A stretch of DNA of 13,610 nucleotides from Gammaproteobacteria bacterium (GTDB lineage: Bacteria > Gemmatimonadota > Gemmatimonadetes > Longimicrobiales > Gaopeijiaceae): the NCBI GenBank assembly GCA_024638345.1, contig JAHEKL010000046.1, positions 1-13,610 on the forward strand, in the 5' to 3' direction. Under the pieces are notes generated by a model that made no database searches, was not told the DNA's origin, and saw only the letters and a list, made by a program, of their open reading frames with translations. Of this stretch, positions 1 through 6,780 are shown in pieces (positions within the stretch are counted from its first letter, which is position 1; the number at the start of each line of letters is the position of its first letter). A program made the position numbers and the translations under genes.

Positions 1-46
1 ACGACGCGGGGCTTGGTCCGCGTGACCCCCGGGGCGCCCCCGACAT
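1..46 (-). CDS. 5' end of an unidentified gene, last visible cistron of the cysK operon (partial)
   Basis: An ATG at 46-44 shares its A with the TGA stop of the radical SAM gene (TGATG). The frame stays open to the window edge, giving 15 residues that begin MSGAPRGSRG. A purine-rich Shine-Dalgarno sequence, GGAGGGG, lies at 60-54 with about 9 nt between its GGAGG core and the ATG, which supports a coupled start. Most third positions are G or C, as in the neighbouring genes. Too little is visible to name a product, and the residues seen are low in complexity. It could also be a chance ATG, in which case the operon would end with the radical SAM gene. Confidence 0.45.
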   Translation of the reverse strand, partial: MSGAPRGSRGPSPAS

Positions 47-990
47 CAGCGATCCCCTCCCTGGGCGGGCGGCGCGTTCGAACAGATCGCACCGCTCACG
101 TAGCAGGTGAAGCATGCCGACTCCGAGAGAGTCACGCTCCGTCGCGCCGCTTCGCTCAACGTCGACGCCAGACGTGCGGAGGGGTAGTCCAGAAGGATCG
201 GACAGGCGTAGACACCATCGGCCGTCACCAGACGCGCCCGGGTGCACAGGAGCTGGCTCAGGTCGTATCCGTGGAGCATCTCGTGTGTGATGTGCTCCGT
301 CTCGTCGTATCCCCGTGTGCGGGTGGCCTCCGCGCCCATCAGAAGCGGCGGGAGGATCTTGACGCGAGCCCGATCGTACCCGATGCCCGAAAGGAGCTCT
401 CTGAACCGCTCCAACACCGACTGCGTGGCTTCCTCTGGCCAACTTCTCATAGCGGTGATGATCGGCAGGAAGCCTGCGCCGACGAGGCGCTCCACCCCTT
501 CCATGCAGCGTGCGAACGCCCCCTCGCCCCTCAAGGCATCGTTGGTCTCAGGCGTCACCCCGTCCAGTGAGACCCGCAGCTCCAGCGTGTAGATCGAATC
601 GGCCGCCAGTGCCGCGAGTCGCTCGGCACGTCGTGGGGGGAGGAGCGTGGCGTTCGTCAGAACCGTCGCGGGACCGAGGGCGAGCGTGTCTTCGAGGATG
701 CCCTCGATCTCGCGATTCATGAAGGGCTCTCCCCCGGTGAAGTAGTACTCCTTGACGCTCAGCCTCTCCGAGTCCCGCAGGGCGGCTTCGACCTGTGCGC
801 GGGTCATGAACCAGAATGAGTGGTTTTCGGGAGAACAGGAGATGAAGCAGTGCTTGCAGCGCAGATTGCAGACGGTCCCACTCACCTGGAACCAGAGTTC
901 GTCGAGAGAGTCGAGCCGGACCGACGGACTGCTGCCCGAACGCTCGGATGAGATTTCCCGACGCGCTGTTTCGAGCCGGATCGGTGACAT
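46..990 (-). CDS. Radical SAM protein with a partial SPASM/twitch-like C-terminus
   Basis: The 314-residue product carries the radical SAM cluster motif CxxxCxxC at C41, C45 and C48, inside CNLRCKHCFISCSP, with an extra Cys at 52. TGGEP at 85-89 is the SAM-binding GGE-type motif. The core (about 30-220) should form the partial TIM barrel that cleaves S-adenosylmethionine to a 5'-deoxyadenosyl radical. C-terminal cysteines C249-x9-G-x3-C263 and C293-x2-C296-x6-C303 resemble a shortened SPASM/twitch domain that would bind at least one auxiliary Fe-S cluster; such domains are frequent in peptide-modifying radical SAM enzymes. No N-terminal peptide-recognition (RRE) domain fits in the roughly 30 residues before the barrel. 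The ATG at 990 is the first usable start after the in-frame cysK stop. It has no clear Shine-Dalgarno and probably depends on coupling to the small ORF ending 4 nt upstream. The substrate is unknown. Confidence 0.9.
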   Translation of the reverse strand: MSPIRLETARREISSERSGSSPSVRLDSLDELWFQVSGTVCNLRCKHCFISCSPENHSFWFMTRAQVEAALRDSERLSVKEYYFTGGEPFMNREIEGILEDTLALGPATVLTNATLLPPRRAERLAALAADSIYTLELRVSLDGVTPETNDALRGEGAFARCMEGVERLVGAGFLPIITAMRSWPEEATQSVLERFRELLSGIGYDRARVKILPPLLMGAEATRTRGYDETEHITHEMLHGYDLSQLLCTRARLVTADGVYACPILLDYPSARLASTLSEAARRSVTLSESACFTCYVSGAICSNAPPAQGGDR

Positions 991-994
991 CGGG

Positions 995-1048
995 TCAGTA
1001 CGGCGCGTGGGGGTCCCGCTCAGAGACGCCGCGGTACTCCTGCGTCAT
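995..1048 (-). CDS. Candidate 17-residue peptide between cysK and the radical SAM gene
   Basis: The ORF reads MTQEYRGVSERDPHAPY. Its ATG (1048-1046) overlaps the cysK TGA as ATGA. A purine run GGGGGAGAGG at 1059-1050 serves as a Shine-Dalgarno immediately upstream. Its TGA ends 4 nt before the radical SAM ATG, so it occupies the entire gap. All but one of the codons after ATG end in G or C, as in the real genes here. It has no Cys; it contains two Glu, two Tyr (one C-terminal), and a DPHAPY tail. Peptide-modifying radical SAM enzymes such as PqqE and MftC act on Glu/Tyr or C-terminal Tyr of short precursors, so a precursor role is an attractive inference. At 17 residues it would be shorter than PqqA. 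A plain coupling leader or a chance ORF are the alternatives. Confidence 0.5.
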   Translation of the reverse strand: MTQEYRGVSERDPHAPY

Positions 1049-2052
1049 GCCTCTCCCCCACCTGCAGACTTCCCCGGTGCCGACTCGGAGCTTTCCACGA
1101 ACAGGGACGTCGTCAGATAGCGAGCGCCTGAATCCGGCGAGATCGCGGCCACGCGATGACCGGGCCCCAGCTCCTTCGCGACCTGCAGGGCCGCGAGAAT
1201 GATCGCCCCCGAGCTCATCCCTACGAAGAGACCCTCTTCGCGCGCCAGACGTCGGGCCAGCGGAAAGGCCTCCTCCTCCCACTGCGGGCGGACCTCGTCG
1301 AGCAAGCTCAAATCCAGATTGTCCGGAATGAAGCCGGGTCCCATTCCCTGGAACTCGTGCGGGCCCCGCTCCTTGCCGGAGATGACCGCCGACCGGGCCG
1401 GCTCCACGGCGACGACGCGAATCGCGGGATCCTGCTCCTTCAGGTACCGTCCGACTCCGGTGATCGTCCCTCCGGTACCCGATCCATAGACGAAGACGTC
1501 CAGATCCGCGTTCATGTCACACCAGAGCTCCGGTCCGGTCGTCTCGTAATGAACCCTCGGATTCGCCGGATTCGAGAACTGATTGGGATAGAAGGCACCG
1601 AGCTCCTGCTGGATCTCCTCGGCTCTCTCCATCGCAGCGAGCATCCGCCGCTCCGGGTCGGTCAGCACCAACTCGGCGCCGTACGACGTCAGCGTCAGCT
1701 TCCTTTCGTCGCTCATCGACTCGGGTAGGCAGAGGATCAGCCGGTAGTTGCGGGCGGCCGCGATCTGCGCGAGGCCGATTCCGGTGTTTCCGGAAGTGGG
1801 CTCGACGATGATGCCGCCGGGCTTCAACAAGCCACGGCGTTCTCCGTCGTCGATCATCGCCCTAGCGGTGCGGTCCTTGATGGAGCCCGCAGGGTTCAGT
1901 CCCTCGAGCTTGACCCACACCTCGGCCATGTCGGGATCGACCACCCGCACCAGCCTGACCACGGGAGTGCCCCCTATGTGGTCATCGACCCGCGGCGAGG
2001 TCAGCGGTTCGGCCGAGCCGGAGACCGCGACTCGATCGGGGTTCACGCTCAT
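1045..2052 (-). CDS. cysK: Cysteine synthase (O-acetylserine sulfhydrylase), PLP-dependent
   Basis: The 335-residue fold-type II PLP enzyme should make L-cysteine from O-acetylserine and sulfide in the cytoplasm. The PLP lysine is K59 in NPAGSIKDR. TSGNT (86-90) is the substrate-binding loop, GSGTGGT (190-196) the phosphate-binding loop, and GMSSGA (278-283) a further conserved segment. PDSGARYLTT near the C-terminus is typical of the family. An extra 15-20 residue Ser/Gly-rich tail follows. The ATG at 2052 is supported by a strong GGAGGT Shine-Dalgarno (2066-2061) with a 7-nt spacer. The gene heads a coupled operon with the 17-codon ORF and the radical SAM gene. CysM, or a related beta-replacement enzyme with another acceptor, cannot be excluded; cystathionine beta-synthase is unlikely because there are no CBS domains. 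Confidence 0.93.
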   Translation of the reverse strand: MSVNPDRVAVSGSAEPLTSPRVDDHIGGTPVVRLVRVVDPDMAEVWVKLEGLNPAGSIKDRTARAMIDDGERRGLLKPGGIIVEPTSGNTGIGLAQIAAARNYRLILCLPESMSDERKLTLTSYGAELVLTDPERRMLAAMERAEEIQQELGAFYPNQFSNPANPRVHYETTGPELWCDMNADLDVFVYGSGTGGTITGVGRYLKEQDPAIRVVAVEPARSAVISGKERGPHEFQGMGPGFIPDNLDLSLLDEVRPQWEEEAFPLARRLAREEGLFVGMSSGAIILAALQVAKELGPGHRVAAISPDSGARYLTTSLFVESSESAPGKSAGGGEA

Positions 2053-2078
2053 GGGACTGCACCTCCATCGATGCGACG

Positions 2079-2112
2079 AAAAACCGCCCGGGCCGTTGAC
2101 CGGCCTGAGCGG
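2079..2112 (-). terminator. Intrinsic terminator just upstream of cysK (possible attenuator)
   Basis: Read on the minus strand, the 5' arm CCGCTCAGGCCG (2112-2101), loop GTCAA (2100-2096) and 3' arm CGGCCCGGGCGG (2095-2084) form a 12-position stem with one G-U wobble and one A-C mismatch. TTTTT (2083-2079) follows directly. It could end thyX transcription, about 100 nt after that stop. However, it finishes only about 27 nt before the cysK ATG, leaving no clear room for a separate downstream promoter with its own leader. Conditional read-through into cysK is therefore plausible. Confidence 0.75.
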
Positions 2113-2129
2113 CCTCAGGGCCTGAGCGG
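2102..2129. repeat. Two copies of an 11-bp direct repeat in the cysK leader
   Basis: GGCCTGAGCGG occurs at 2102-2112 and again at 2119-2129 on the plus strand, with an inverted CCTCAGG between them. Further CCTGA copies follow at 2133-2137 and 2145-2149. The repeats generate the competing stems of the cysK leader. They could also be a protein-binding site. Confidence 0.7.
2104..2126 (-). promoter_or_regulatory. Alternative hairpins that overlap the 5' arm of the cysK terminator
   Basis: On the minus strand CCTGAG (2119-2114), loop GCCG and CTCAGG (2109-2104) form a perfect 6-bp stem that uses half of the terminator's 5' arm, so it would act as an antiterminator. An upstream copy of CTCAG (2126-2122) can pair instead with CTGAG (2118-2114) across a 3-nt loop, freeing the terminator arm. 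This is the 1-2-3-4 arrangement expected of an attenuator. No recognisable riboswitch aptamer, T-box or cysteine-rich leader peptide was found, so the signal sensed, if any, is unknown. Confidence 0.4.
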
Positions 2130-2214
2130 GTGCCTGAATCCAACCCTGAAGCCAGGAGACAGGTTCCTCGTGGCGGTTCTTCCGATGCGTTGGGTCAGCG
2201 CGTGATCCGCAAGC

Positions 2215-3195
2215 TCATTCTGGGGTGGGCACCGCCCGCTCCATTTCCGCGGAAACCGATTCGGCGCTTCGCATCCGCTCGAGATCGAGCTCGAAGTCTG
2301 GGCGCTCCCGCGGTCGAATCTTCTCCCTGAACTCCACGATCTCGCGCTTCGAGAGACCGAGGGCTGCCAGCGCGGTGCCGTCCAGGGGTCCGCGCCCGGG
2401 GCGAGCTTCCACTGCGTCCTCGGCGCGTGGCTCGAGCAGCATGGCCAGGGCACTCAGCTCGCCGTGGCTCATCGCGGCCCCGCAGAGGTCATAGTCGACC
2501 CAGGCTTCATACGAGAGCGGGGCGACCCGCTTCACCATTCCCGCCATGACTCCGGCGTATTCGCGAATCTCCCACTGCGCGTGATCATCGCAGCGCAGCG
2601 ACAGAAAGTGCAGCAGGTTGTGGAGGTCGATCTTCCAGTACCACTGAGTGTAGGTGGAAAGCGGGAGATCGATGCGCGAGAGTTCTCGGGCCACGTCCTC
2701 ACTGAGCAGCCACTCGTATGTATCGGCGCTCTGGCTCCTGACCCCTTCCCACCGCTCCATCGCCTGTTCCCAAACGGAACGAGGTGCTCCGTCCCCTCGC
2801 CCCTGTCGGTTCGCGCGACTCTGCAGCGAGAACTGCTCGGCCTCGGGACGATAGAAGAGAAGCGGCATCAGTGAATAGCGGCCGCTGTACTCGTTCACGG
2901 AGGCGGTGCGATGCCGTACCCACTGACGCGCGATGAACATCGGCATCGCGCAGTGAAACTTGAATTCCACCATCTCGGATGGTGTAGTGTGCCGATGCCG
3001 GCGAAGATAGCGGACCAACCCTCGAGTGGCGGATCGCTTGCGGGTCCCATAGCCGTAGCTCACCCGTGCGGCACGCTCGACGTCCTCGTCCGAGCCCATG
3101 TAGTCGACGAGAGAGACGAACCCATGGTCGAGAACGGGGAAGTACCCTCCGAGAATCTCCTCGGCGGCGGGAATCGTGGGGCGTTTCGTGTCCAT
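2215..3195 (-). CDS. thyX: Flavin-dependent thymidylate synthase ThyX
   Basis: ThyX makes dTMP from dUMP with methylene-tetrahydrofolate, FAD and NADPH. The signature RHRxxSxNExSxRY is complete at residues 94-107 (R94 H95 R96, S99, N101 E102, S104, R106 Y107). A second conserved stretch, LHNLLHFLSLRCDDHAQWEI, carries the nucleotide-binding residues. The 326-residue product is longer than the usual 220-250: about 75 residues follow the core, rich in charged residues near the end. The ATG at 3195 has a GGAAAG-type Shine-Dalgarno about 7 nt upstream. It is divergent from hemE, and cysK lies 162 bp downstream beyond an intrinsic terminator. Use of ThyX suggests the genome may lack ThyA, which cannot be tested here. 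Confidence 0.96.
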   Translation of the reverse strand: MDTKRPTIPAAEEILGGYFPVLDHGFVSLVDYMGSDEDVERAARVSYGYGTRKRSATRGLVRYLRRHRHTTPSEMVEFKFHCAMPMFIARQWVRHRTASVNEYSGRYSLMPLLFYRPEAEQFSLQSRANRQGRGDGAPRSVWEQAMERWEGVRSQSADTYEWLLSEDVARELSRIDLPLSTYTQWYWKIDLHNLLHFLSLRCDDHAQWEIREYAGVMAGMVKRVAPLSYEAWVDYDLCGAAMSHGELSALAMLLEPRAEDAVEARPGRGPLDGTALAALGLSKREIVEFREKIRPRERPDFELDLERMRSAESVSAEMERAVPTPE

Positions 3196-3296
3196 GAGAT
3201 GGCTTTCCGAAGAGGGCTGGCTCCGACGGGGCCTCTGGGGGGATCGCTGCGCGCTTCAGAAGCCCGAACGCCGGCTCCCGACCGTCGGCTCCTCGG

Positions 3297-3325
3297 AATA
3301 AAGACCCGATCACCGGTCGGGGCAA
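3297..3325 (-). promoter_or_regulatory. Possible thyX promoter
   Basis: On the minus strand a -35-like TTGCCC (3325-3320) and a -10-like TTTATT (3302-3297) are separated by exactly 17 bp. Each matches four of six sigma-70 consensus positions. The site lies in the thyX-hemE divergent gap and would give a thyX leader of roughly 95 nt. The call rests only on sequence similarity. Confidence 0.25.
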
Positions 3326-3338
3326 CTGCCCGAATTCG

Positions 3339-3367
3339 GTGACCTCCCGGATCGATTCTGATACATT
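3339..3367 (+). promoter_or_regulatory. Possible hemE promoter with extended -10
   Basis: A -35-like GTGACC (3339-3344) and a -10-like TACATT (3362-3367) are 17 bp apart, and a TG at 3359-3360 forms an extended -10. This is one of the few AT-richer spots in the gap, about 38 nt before the hemE ATG. It sits close to the possible thyX promoter, so the two genes could share control. Confidence 0.35.
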
Positions 3368-3405
3368 CCTCCCGCCCCGAAAACGTCCCCCGCGACCGAG
3401 CCGAG

Positions 3406-4470
3406 ATGAACGATCGACTGATCCGAGCGCTGCGACGAGAGCCACTCGACCGAACCCCCGTCTGGTTCATGCGGCAGGCGGGCCGCTCACTTCCCAAGTA
3501 CGAGAAGCTCAAGGCCGGCCGGGATCTGCTGGAAGTCACTCGCGACCCGGAGCTCGCCGCGGAGATCACGGCTCTACCGCTCGAGTACTTTCCGGTCGAC
3601 GCGGCCGTGTTGTTCGCCGACATCTCGTCGATCTTCCTCGGGGCGGGAATCGATGTTCGCATCGAAAAGGGAGTAGGCCCGGTACTTCCACACGCATTCG
3701 ACACCCCCGAGCGCATCCGGTCGCTCAGACCGTTCGAGCCGCGGGATCGACTGGACTTCGTACTCGAGACGATTCGAATCCTGAAGGCCCGGATCGACGT
3801 CCCGGTGATCGGGTTCGTGGGTGCCCCCTTCACCCTCATGACCTACATGGTCGAGTCCCCACGAACCCCAGGGCGGCATGGCACGAAGGCGCTGATGTGG
3901 AGGGACCCTCCCCTGTGGCGCGAGCTGATGGCCTTCTGGGCCGAGCATCTTCTGGCGTTCGGGCGCGCCCAGGCGGAAGCCGGCGCTGCGGCCATCCAAC
4001 TGTTCGACTCGTGGGCCGGCTGTCTCAGCCCACACGACTATCGTGAGCACGTTCAGCCCTTCTCGCGCATGATCCTCCAGGGGCTGAATCAGGCGGGGGT
4101 GCCGACGATCAACTTCGCGACCGGAAATCCGGAGCTTCTTCCCGCTCTCGCGGAGGCCGGTGGAGACGTCATCGGCCTGGATTGGAGGGTGGAGATCGAC
4201 GAGGCGTGGGACCTGTTGGGAACCGATGTGGGCGTTCAGGGGAATCTGGATCCCGTTGCGCTGCTCGCGGGTAGCGAGATCGCCATTGCAGGCGCCGATC
4301 GGATCCTTCGAAAGGTTCGGGGCCGGGCCGGGCACATCTTCAACGTGGGACACGGCATCCTTCCCGATACCGATCCACAGGTGATCCGGGATGTGGTCGA
4401 TCACGTGCATTCAGTGGACTTGGAGGGGCTGCGCCGCGGAGTCGGCGACACGGCCGCGAGCCGTGTCTGA
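3406..4470 (+). CDS. hemE: Uroporphyrinogen decarboxylase
   Basis: HemE removes the four acetate carboxyl groups of uroporphyrinogen III to give coproporphyrinogen III, a cytoplasmic step of haem synthesis. The 354-residue length is normal. The first family signature, PVWFMRQAGR (residues 18-27), supplies the substrate-binding arginines R23 and R27. D72 in LFADI matches the catalytic aspartate. The second signature, GFVGAPFTLMTYM, contains the conserved Y147. The C-terminal FNVGHG holds the conserved H316. The ATG at 3406 fits the family N-terminus; its Shine-Dalgarno is weak (GAG-rich). hemH follows after 57 nt on the same strand, so the two probably share a transcript. No porphyrinogen oxidase gene accompanies them in this window. 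Confidence 0.97.
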   Translation: MNDRLIRALRREPLDRTPVWFMRQAGRSLPKYEKLKAGRDLLEVTRDPELAAEITALPLEYFPVDAAVLFADISSIFLGAGIDVRIEKGVGPVLPHAFDTPERIRSLRPFEPRDRLDFVLETIRILKARIDVPVIGFVGAPFTLMTYMVESPRTPGRHGTKALMWRDPPLWRELMAFWAEHLLAFGRAQAEAGAAAIQLFDSWAGCLSPHDYREHVQPFSRMILQGLNQAGVPTINFATGNPELLPALAEAGGDVIGLDWRVEIDEAWDLLGTDVGVQGNLDPVALLAGSEIAIAGADRILRKVRGRAGHIFNVGHGILPDTDPQVIRDVVDHVHSVDLEGLRRGVGDTAASRV

Positions 4471-4527
4471 CCACCGCTGTCACGCCGCTTCACCAGAGAC
4501 GCGGGTCGACCGCGCAGAGGAGATCTC

Positions 4528-5595
4528 GTGAGAGCAGGTGTCATCCTCCTGAACTTCGGAGAACCAGCGGATCCGACTCCGGAGAACGTCATCGCGTTCC
4601 TCGAGCGGATCTTCTTTGCAAACGCCAGCCTCGAGGACGCGCCGGACGAGGCGGCCCGTCGGTTGCGCAGCCGTCAACTCGCAGAACGTCGAGCGCCCGG
4701 GCTGATCGAGGAATACCTCGAGATCGGCGGTTCGCCGATGAACGAGCAAGCCGATGGCCAGGCTCACGCACTCTCTCGCGAGCTGGGCGAGCGGGGACAT
4801 GAAGTTCGGGTCTATGCCGCCTTCCAGTTCATCCAACCCCTCGTCGCGGACGTCGCTCGCCAAGCGCGCGACGATGGGGTCGAATGGCTCGTCGGGCTTC
4901 CCGTCTACCCCTTGTGCGGTCCCTCGACCAACGTGGCCGCCCTGGATCTCGTCGAGGAGGCCGCCGAGGAGCTCGGATGGCAAGTCGAGATGCGGGGCAT
5001 CACCGGATGGCACCGGCACCCTTCGTATCTCGACCTCCGAGCCGATGCGGTCCGAGCTGCGGTCGATGGGGCTGGCTGGAGCTTCGACGATCCCGGGACG
5101 CGACTCGTCTTTTCCGCGCACGGCACACCCCTCAAGTACATTCGGGAGGGCAGTCGGTATGTGGAGTACGTCGAGGAGTTCTGTGCCGAGATCGGGGATC
5201 GGCTCTCTGCGGACTACGAGATCGGCTATCAGAATCACTCGAACCGCGGCATCGAATGGACGACTCCCGACGTGGAGAACGTCGTGCGATCGCTAAGCGA
5301 GCAGAGGGTCGTCGTCGACCCGGTGTCGTTCATGCATGAGCAATCGGAGACGTTGGCAGAGCTGGACCACGAGCTACGAGAGGTGGCGGAGGAGGCTGGT
5401 CTAGAGTTCCTGCGGGTCCCCATTCCCCATGACGACGCTCGGTTCGCTCATGTGCTCGCCGATCTCGTCGAGTCGCAACTCCCGGAGAGTGGGGGGTCCT
5501 CGGAGCTCAGGCTGGCACCCTGCCGTTGCCGTCCCCGGGATGGAACGTTCTGCCTCAACTCACTCCCGCGGGTCGCGTCCGTGACGGCACGCTGA
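4528..5595 (+). CDS. hemH: Ferrochelatase with a cysteine-bearing C-terminal tail
   Basis: The enzyme inserts Fe2+ into protoporphyrin IX or coproporphyrin III. It starts with GTG at 4528 behind a clear AGAGGAG Shine-Dalgarno (4516-4522), and MRAGVILLNFGEP is the family N-terminus. FSAHGTP holds the metal-binding H198. ETLAELD contains the conserved acidic partner E274, and GYQNHSNRGIEW is the expected core segment. Length is 355 residues. After the core, an extension carries C332, C334 and C342; a fourth Cys, C130, sits in VYPLCGPST, near where [2Fe-2S] ferrochelatases have an internal ligand. Iron-sulfur ferrochelatases are known from mammals, mycobacteria and Caulobacter, with varied spacing, so cluster binding here is possible but unproven. 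C219 is another candidate ligand. The gene converges on the DUF3810 gene with an 18-bp gap and no clear terminator. Confidence 0.95.
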   Translation: MRAGVILLNFGEPADPTPENVIAFLERIFFANASLEDAPDEAARRLRSRQLAERRAPGLIEEYLEIGGSPMNEQADGQAHALSRELGERGHEVRVYAAFQFIQPLVADVARQARDDGVEWLVGLPVYPLCGPSTNVAALDLVEEAAEELGWQVEMRGITGWHRHPSYLDLRADAVRAAVDGAGWSFDDPGTRLVFSAHGTPLKYIREGSRYVEYVEEFCAEIGDRLSADYEIGYQNHSNRGIEWTTPDVENVVRSLSEQRVVVDPVSFMHEQSETLAELDHELREVAEEAGLEFLRVPIPHDDARFAHVLADLVESQLPESGGSSELRLAPCRCRPRDGTFCLNSLPRVASVTAR

Positions 5596-5613
5596 AGCCG
5601 TCGAGGGCTCGGA

Positions 5614-6780
5614 CTAGTAGAACAGCACGTCCCTACCCCGTTCCCGCGCCAGCGCCACGAAGACCCAGGTGCTTCCGGCGTAACTGGCGACTCCCTCGCT
5701 GACGCCGTGGGTTCTCAGCATGGCGTCGTTCACACGGGAAGCCGCTGCTGCGACGGGTGTTCGCGCTGGCTGCCAGTATGCGGCCAGGTCCGCGAGATCT
5801 CTTCGCACACCAGGCGCCCTCGCCTGCATCACCTCCTCGGCATCCTCCGACGAGACCCGCTGTAGGGCCGTGACCAGCTGCCCTTGCAGGAACGAGTACG
5901 CGGAATAGCGAGTCGCGGGATCCGGCGATCGCGCAGCAACGAGCGTTCCGAGCACGTTCGCATCCGACTCGGACGAGAAGCCCCGCTGATGTGCCATTTC
6001 GTGCCCGAGGTTCCGACCCACGGCCACGCCGGGAAGGTCGCCCAGGACCAGGGCCTCTCCGGTGTAGGGGAAGTAGATGCCGGAGATTCCGAGCCGCTTC
6101 ACGATCGGCGTGGCAACGATGGGCTTCGGCGCCCCATGACCGGCGGAGACGCGGTCGGGAAGGCCCAGGTCGCGACCGATCTCATTCCATCCGATCTCGA
6201 GCGCGGAAACGAGCTCGTCCATGGAGGGAGCGGGGGTCGGCGTGCCACTGTCCGTCGAGCCGTGCAGCTCTTCATACACTTGGTTCGTGAGCTCGACGGC
6301 TCTTTGAGCCAGCTCTCTCAGCTCGGGTGCCGTGACCTCTCCGGTGGACTCGATGCCCAGGTGCGCCTCGAGACCGGGCTTCGCATACTGGACACCCCAA
6401 AGCAGGTAGAACAGGAACACGAGGATGCCCACGTCTTGGGCAAATCTGAGGCTGCCACGGGTGAGTCCACCCGGCACCGTCGCCAGACCCCTCCGGATCC
6501 TGCCAGCACCAGTCCATGCTCCGAGCCCGTGCCGCAGGCCGAATGCCAGGATCATGGCCTCGGCGATCGGAAACGGGACTGCGGCGGTCAGGTTCGAGAG
6601 TCCCCGCATCAATGCGGGGATCGGCCCCATCCCGGCCACGACCGCGGCCAGCTCCGGACGATCGGAAAGGAACTGGAAGCACCACCAGCCGCCGACGCCG
6701 AGAGCCACGCCGAGAATCCGGCGGCTCAACTGTCCCGTGGAAAGCCCGATCAGCGGACCCCCCGATACCACTCGACCCAC
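5614..6780 (-). CDS. DUF3810 family membrane protein with HExxH metallopeptidase-like motif
   Basis: The 388-residue protein has about three hydrophobic segments in its first 135 residues (near 22-38, 61-82 and 117-132), then a soluble domain. That domain has GISGIYFPYTGEA (231-243) and GHEMAHQRGFSSESDAN (259-275), giving H260-E261-x-x-H264 and a downstream acidic pair E271/D273, typical of DUF3810. ND near 351 and GVSEGVASYAG (359-369) are also family features. The motif suggests a zinc-dependent membrane peptidase, but no activity has been assigned from this sequence. The GTG at 6780 overlaps the end of the upstream M24 peptidase gene by 31 bp; a second GTG at 6771 would shorten the overlap. 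Ribosome-binding signal is weak, so translational coupling is likely. Confidence 0.85.
   Translation of the reverse strand: MGRVVSGGPLIGLSTGQLSRRILGVALGVGGWWCFQFLSDRPELAAVVAGMGPIPALMRGLSNLTAAVPFPIAEAMILAFGLRHGLGAWTGAGRIRRGLATVPGGLTRGSLRFAQDVGILVFLFYLLWGVQYAKPGLEAHLGIESTGEVTAPELRELAQRAVELTNQVYEELHGSTDSGTPTPAPSMDELVSALEIGWNEIGRDLGLPDRVSAGHGAPKPIVATPIVKRLGISGIYFPYTGEALVLGDLPGVAVGRNLGHEMAHQRGFSSESDANVLGTLVAARSPDPATRYSAYSFLQGQLVTALQRVSSEDAEEVMQARAPGVRRDLADLAAYWQPARTPVAAAASRVNDAMLRTHGVSEGVASYAGSTWVFVALARERGRDVLFY

Noticed and set aside
2195..2218. Seven-codon ORF (MSLRITR) in an ATGA overlap with the thyX stop, considered as a cysK leader peptide
   Set aside because: It has no Shine-Dalgarno and no cysteine codons, and lies too far from the alternative hairpins to control them convincingly.
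3060..3839. Minus-strand open frame spanning the start of thyX, the divergent gap and hemE
   Set aside because: It crosses two well-identified genes and a promoter region, and its product is Ser/Arg-rich without motifs.
5596..5613. Short AGCC/GGCT hairpin between hemH and the DUF3810 gene
   Set aside because: Only four base pairs with no U-tract; too weak to call a terminator.
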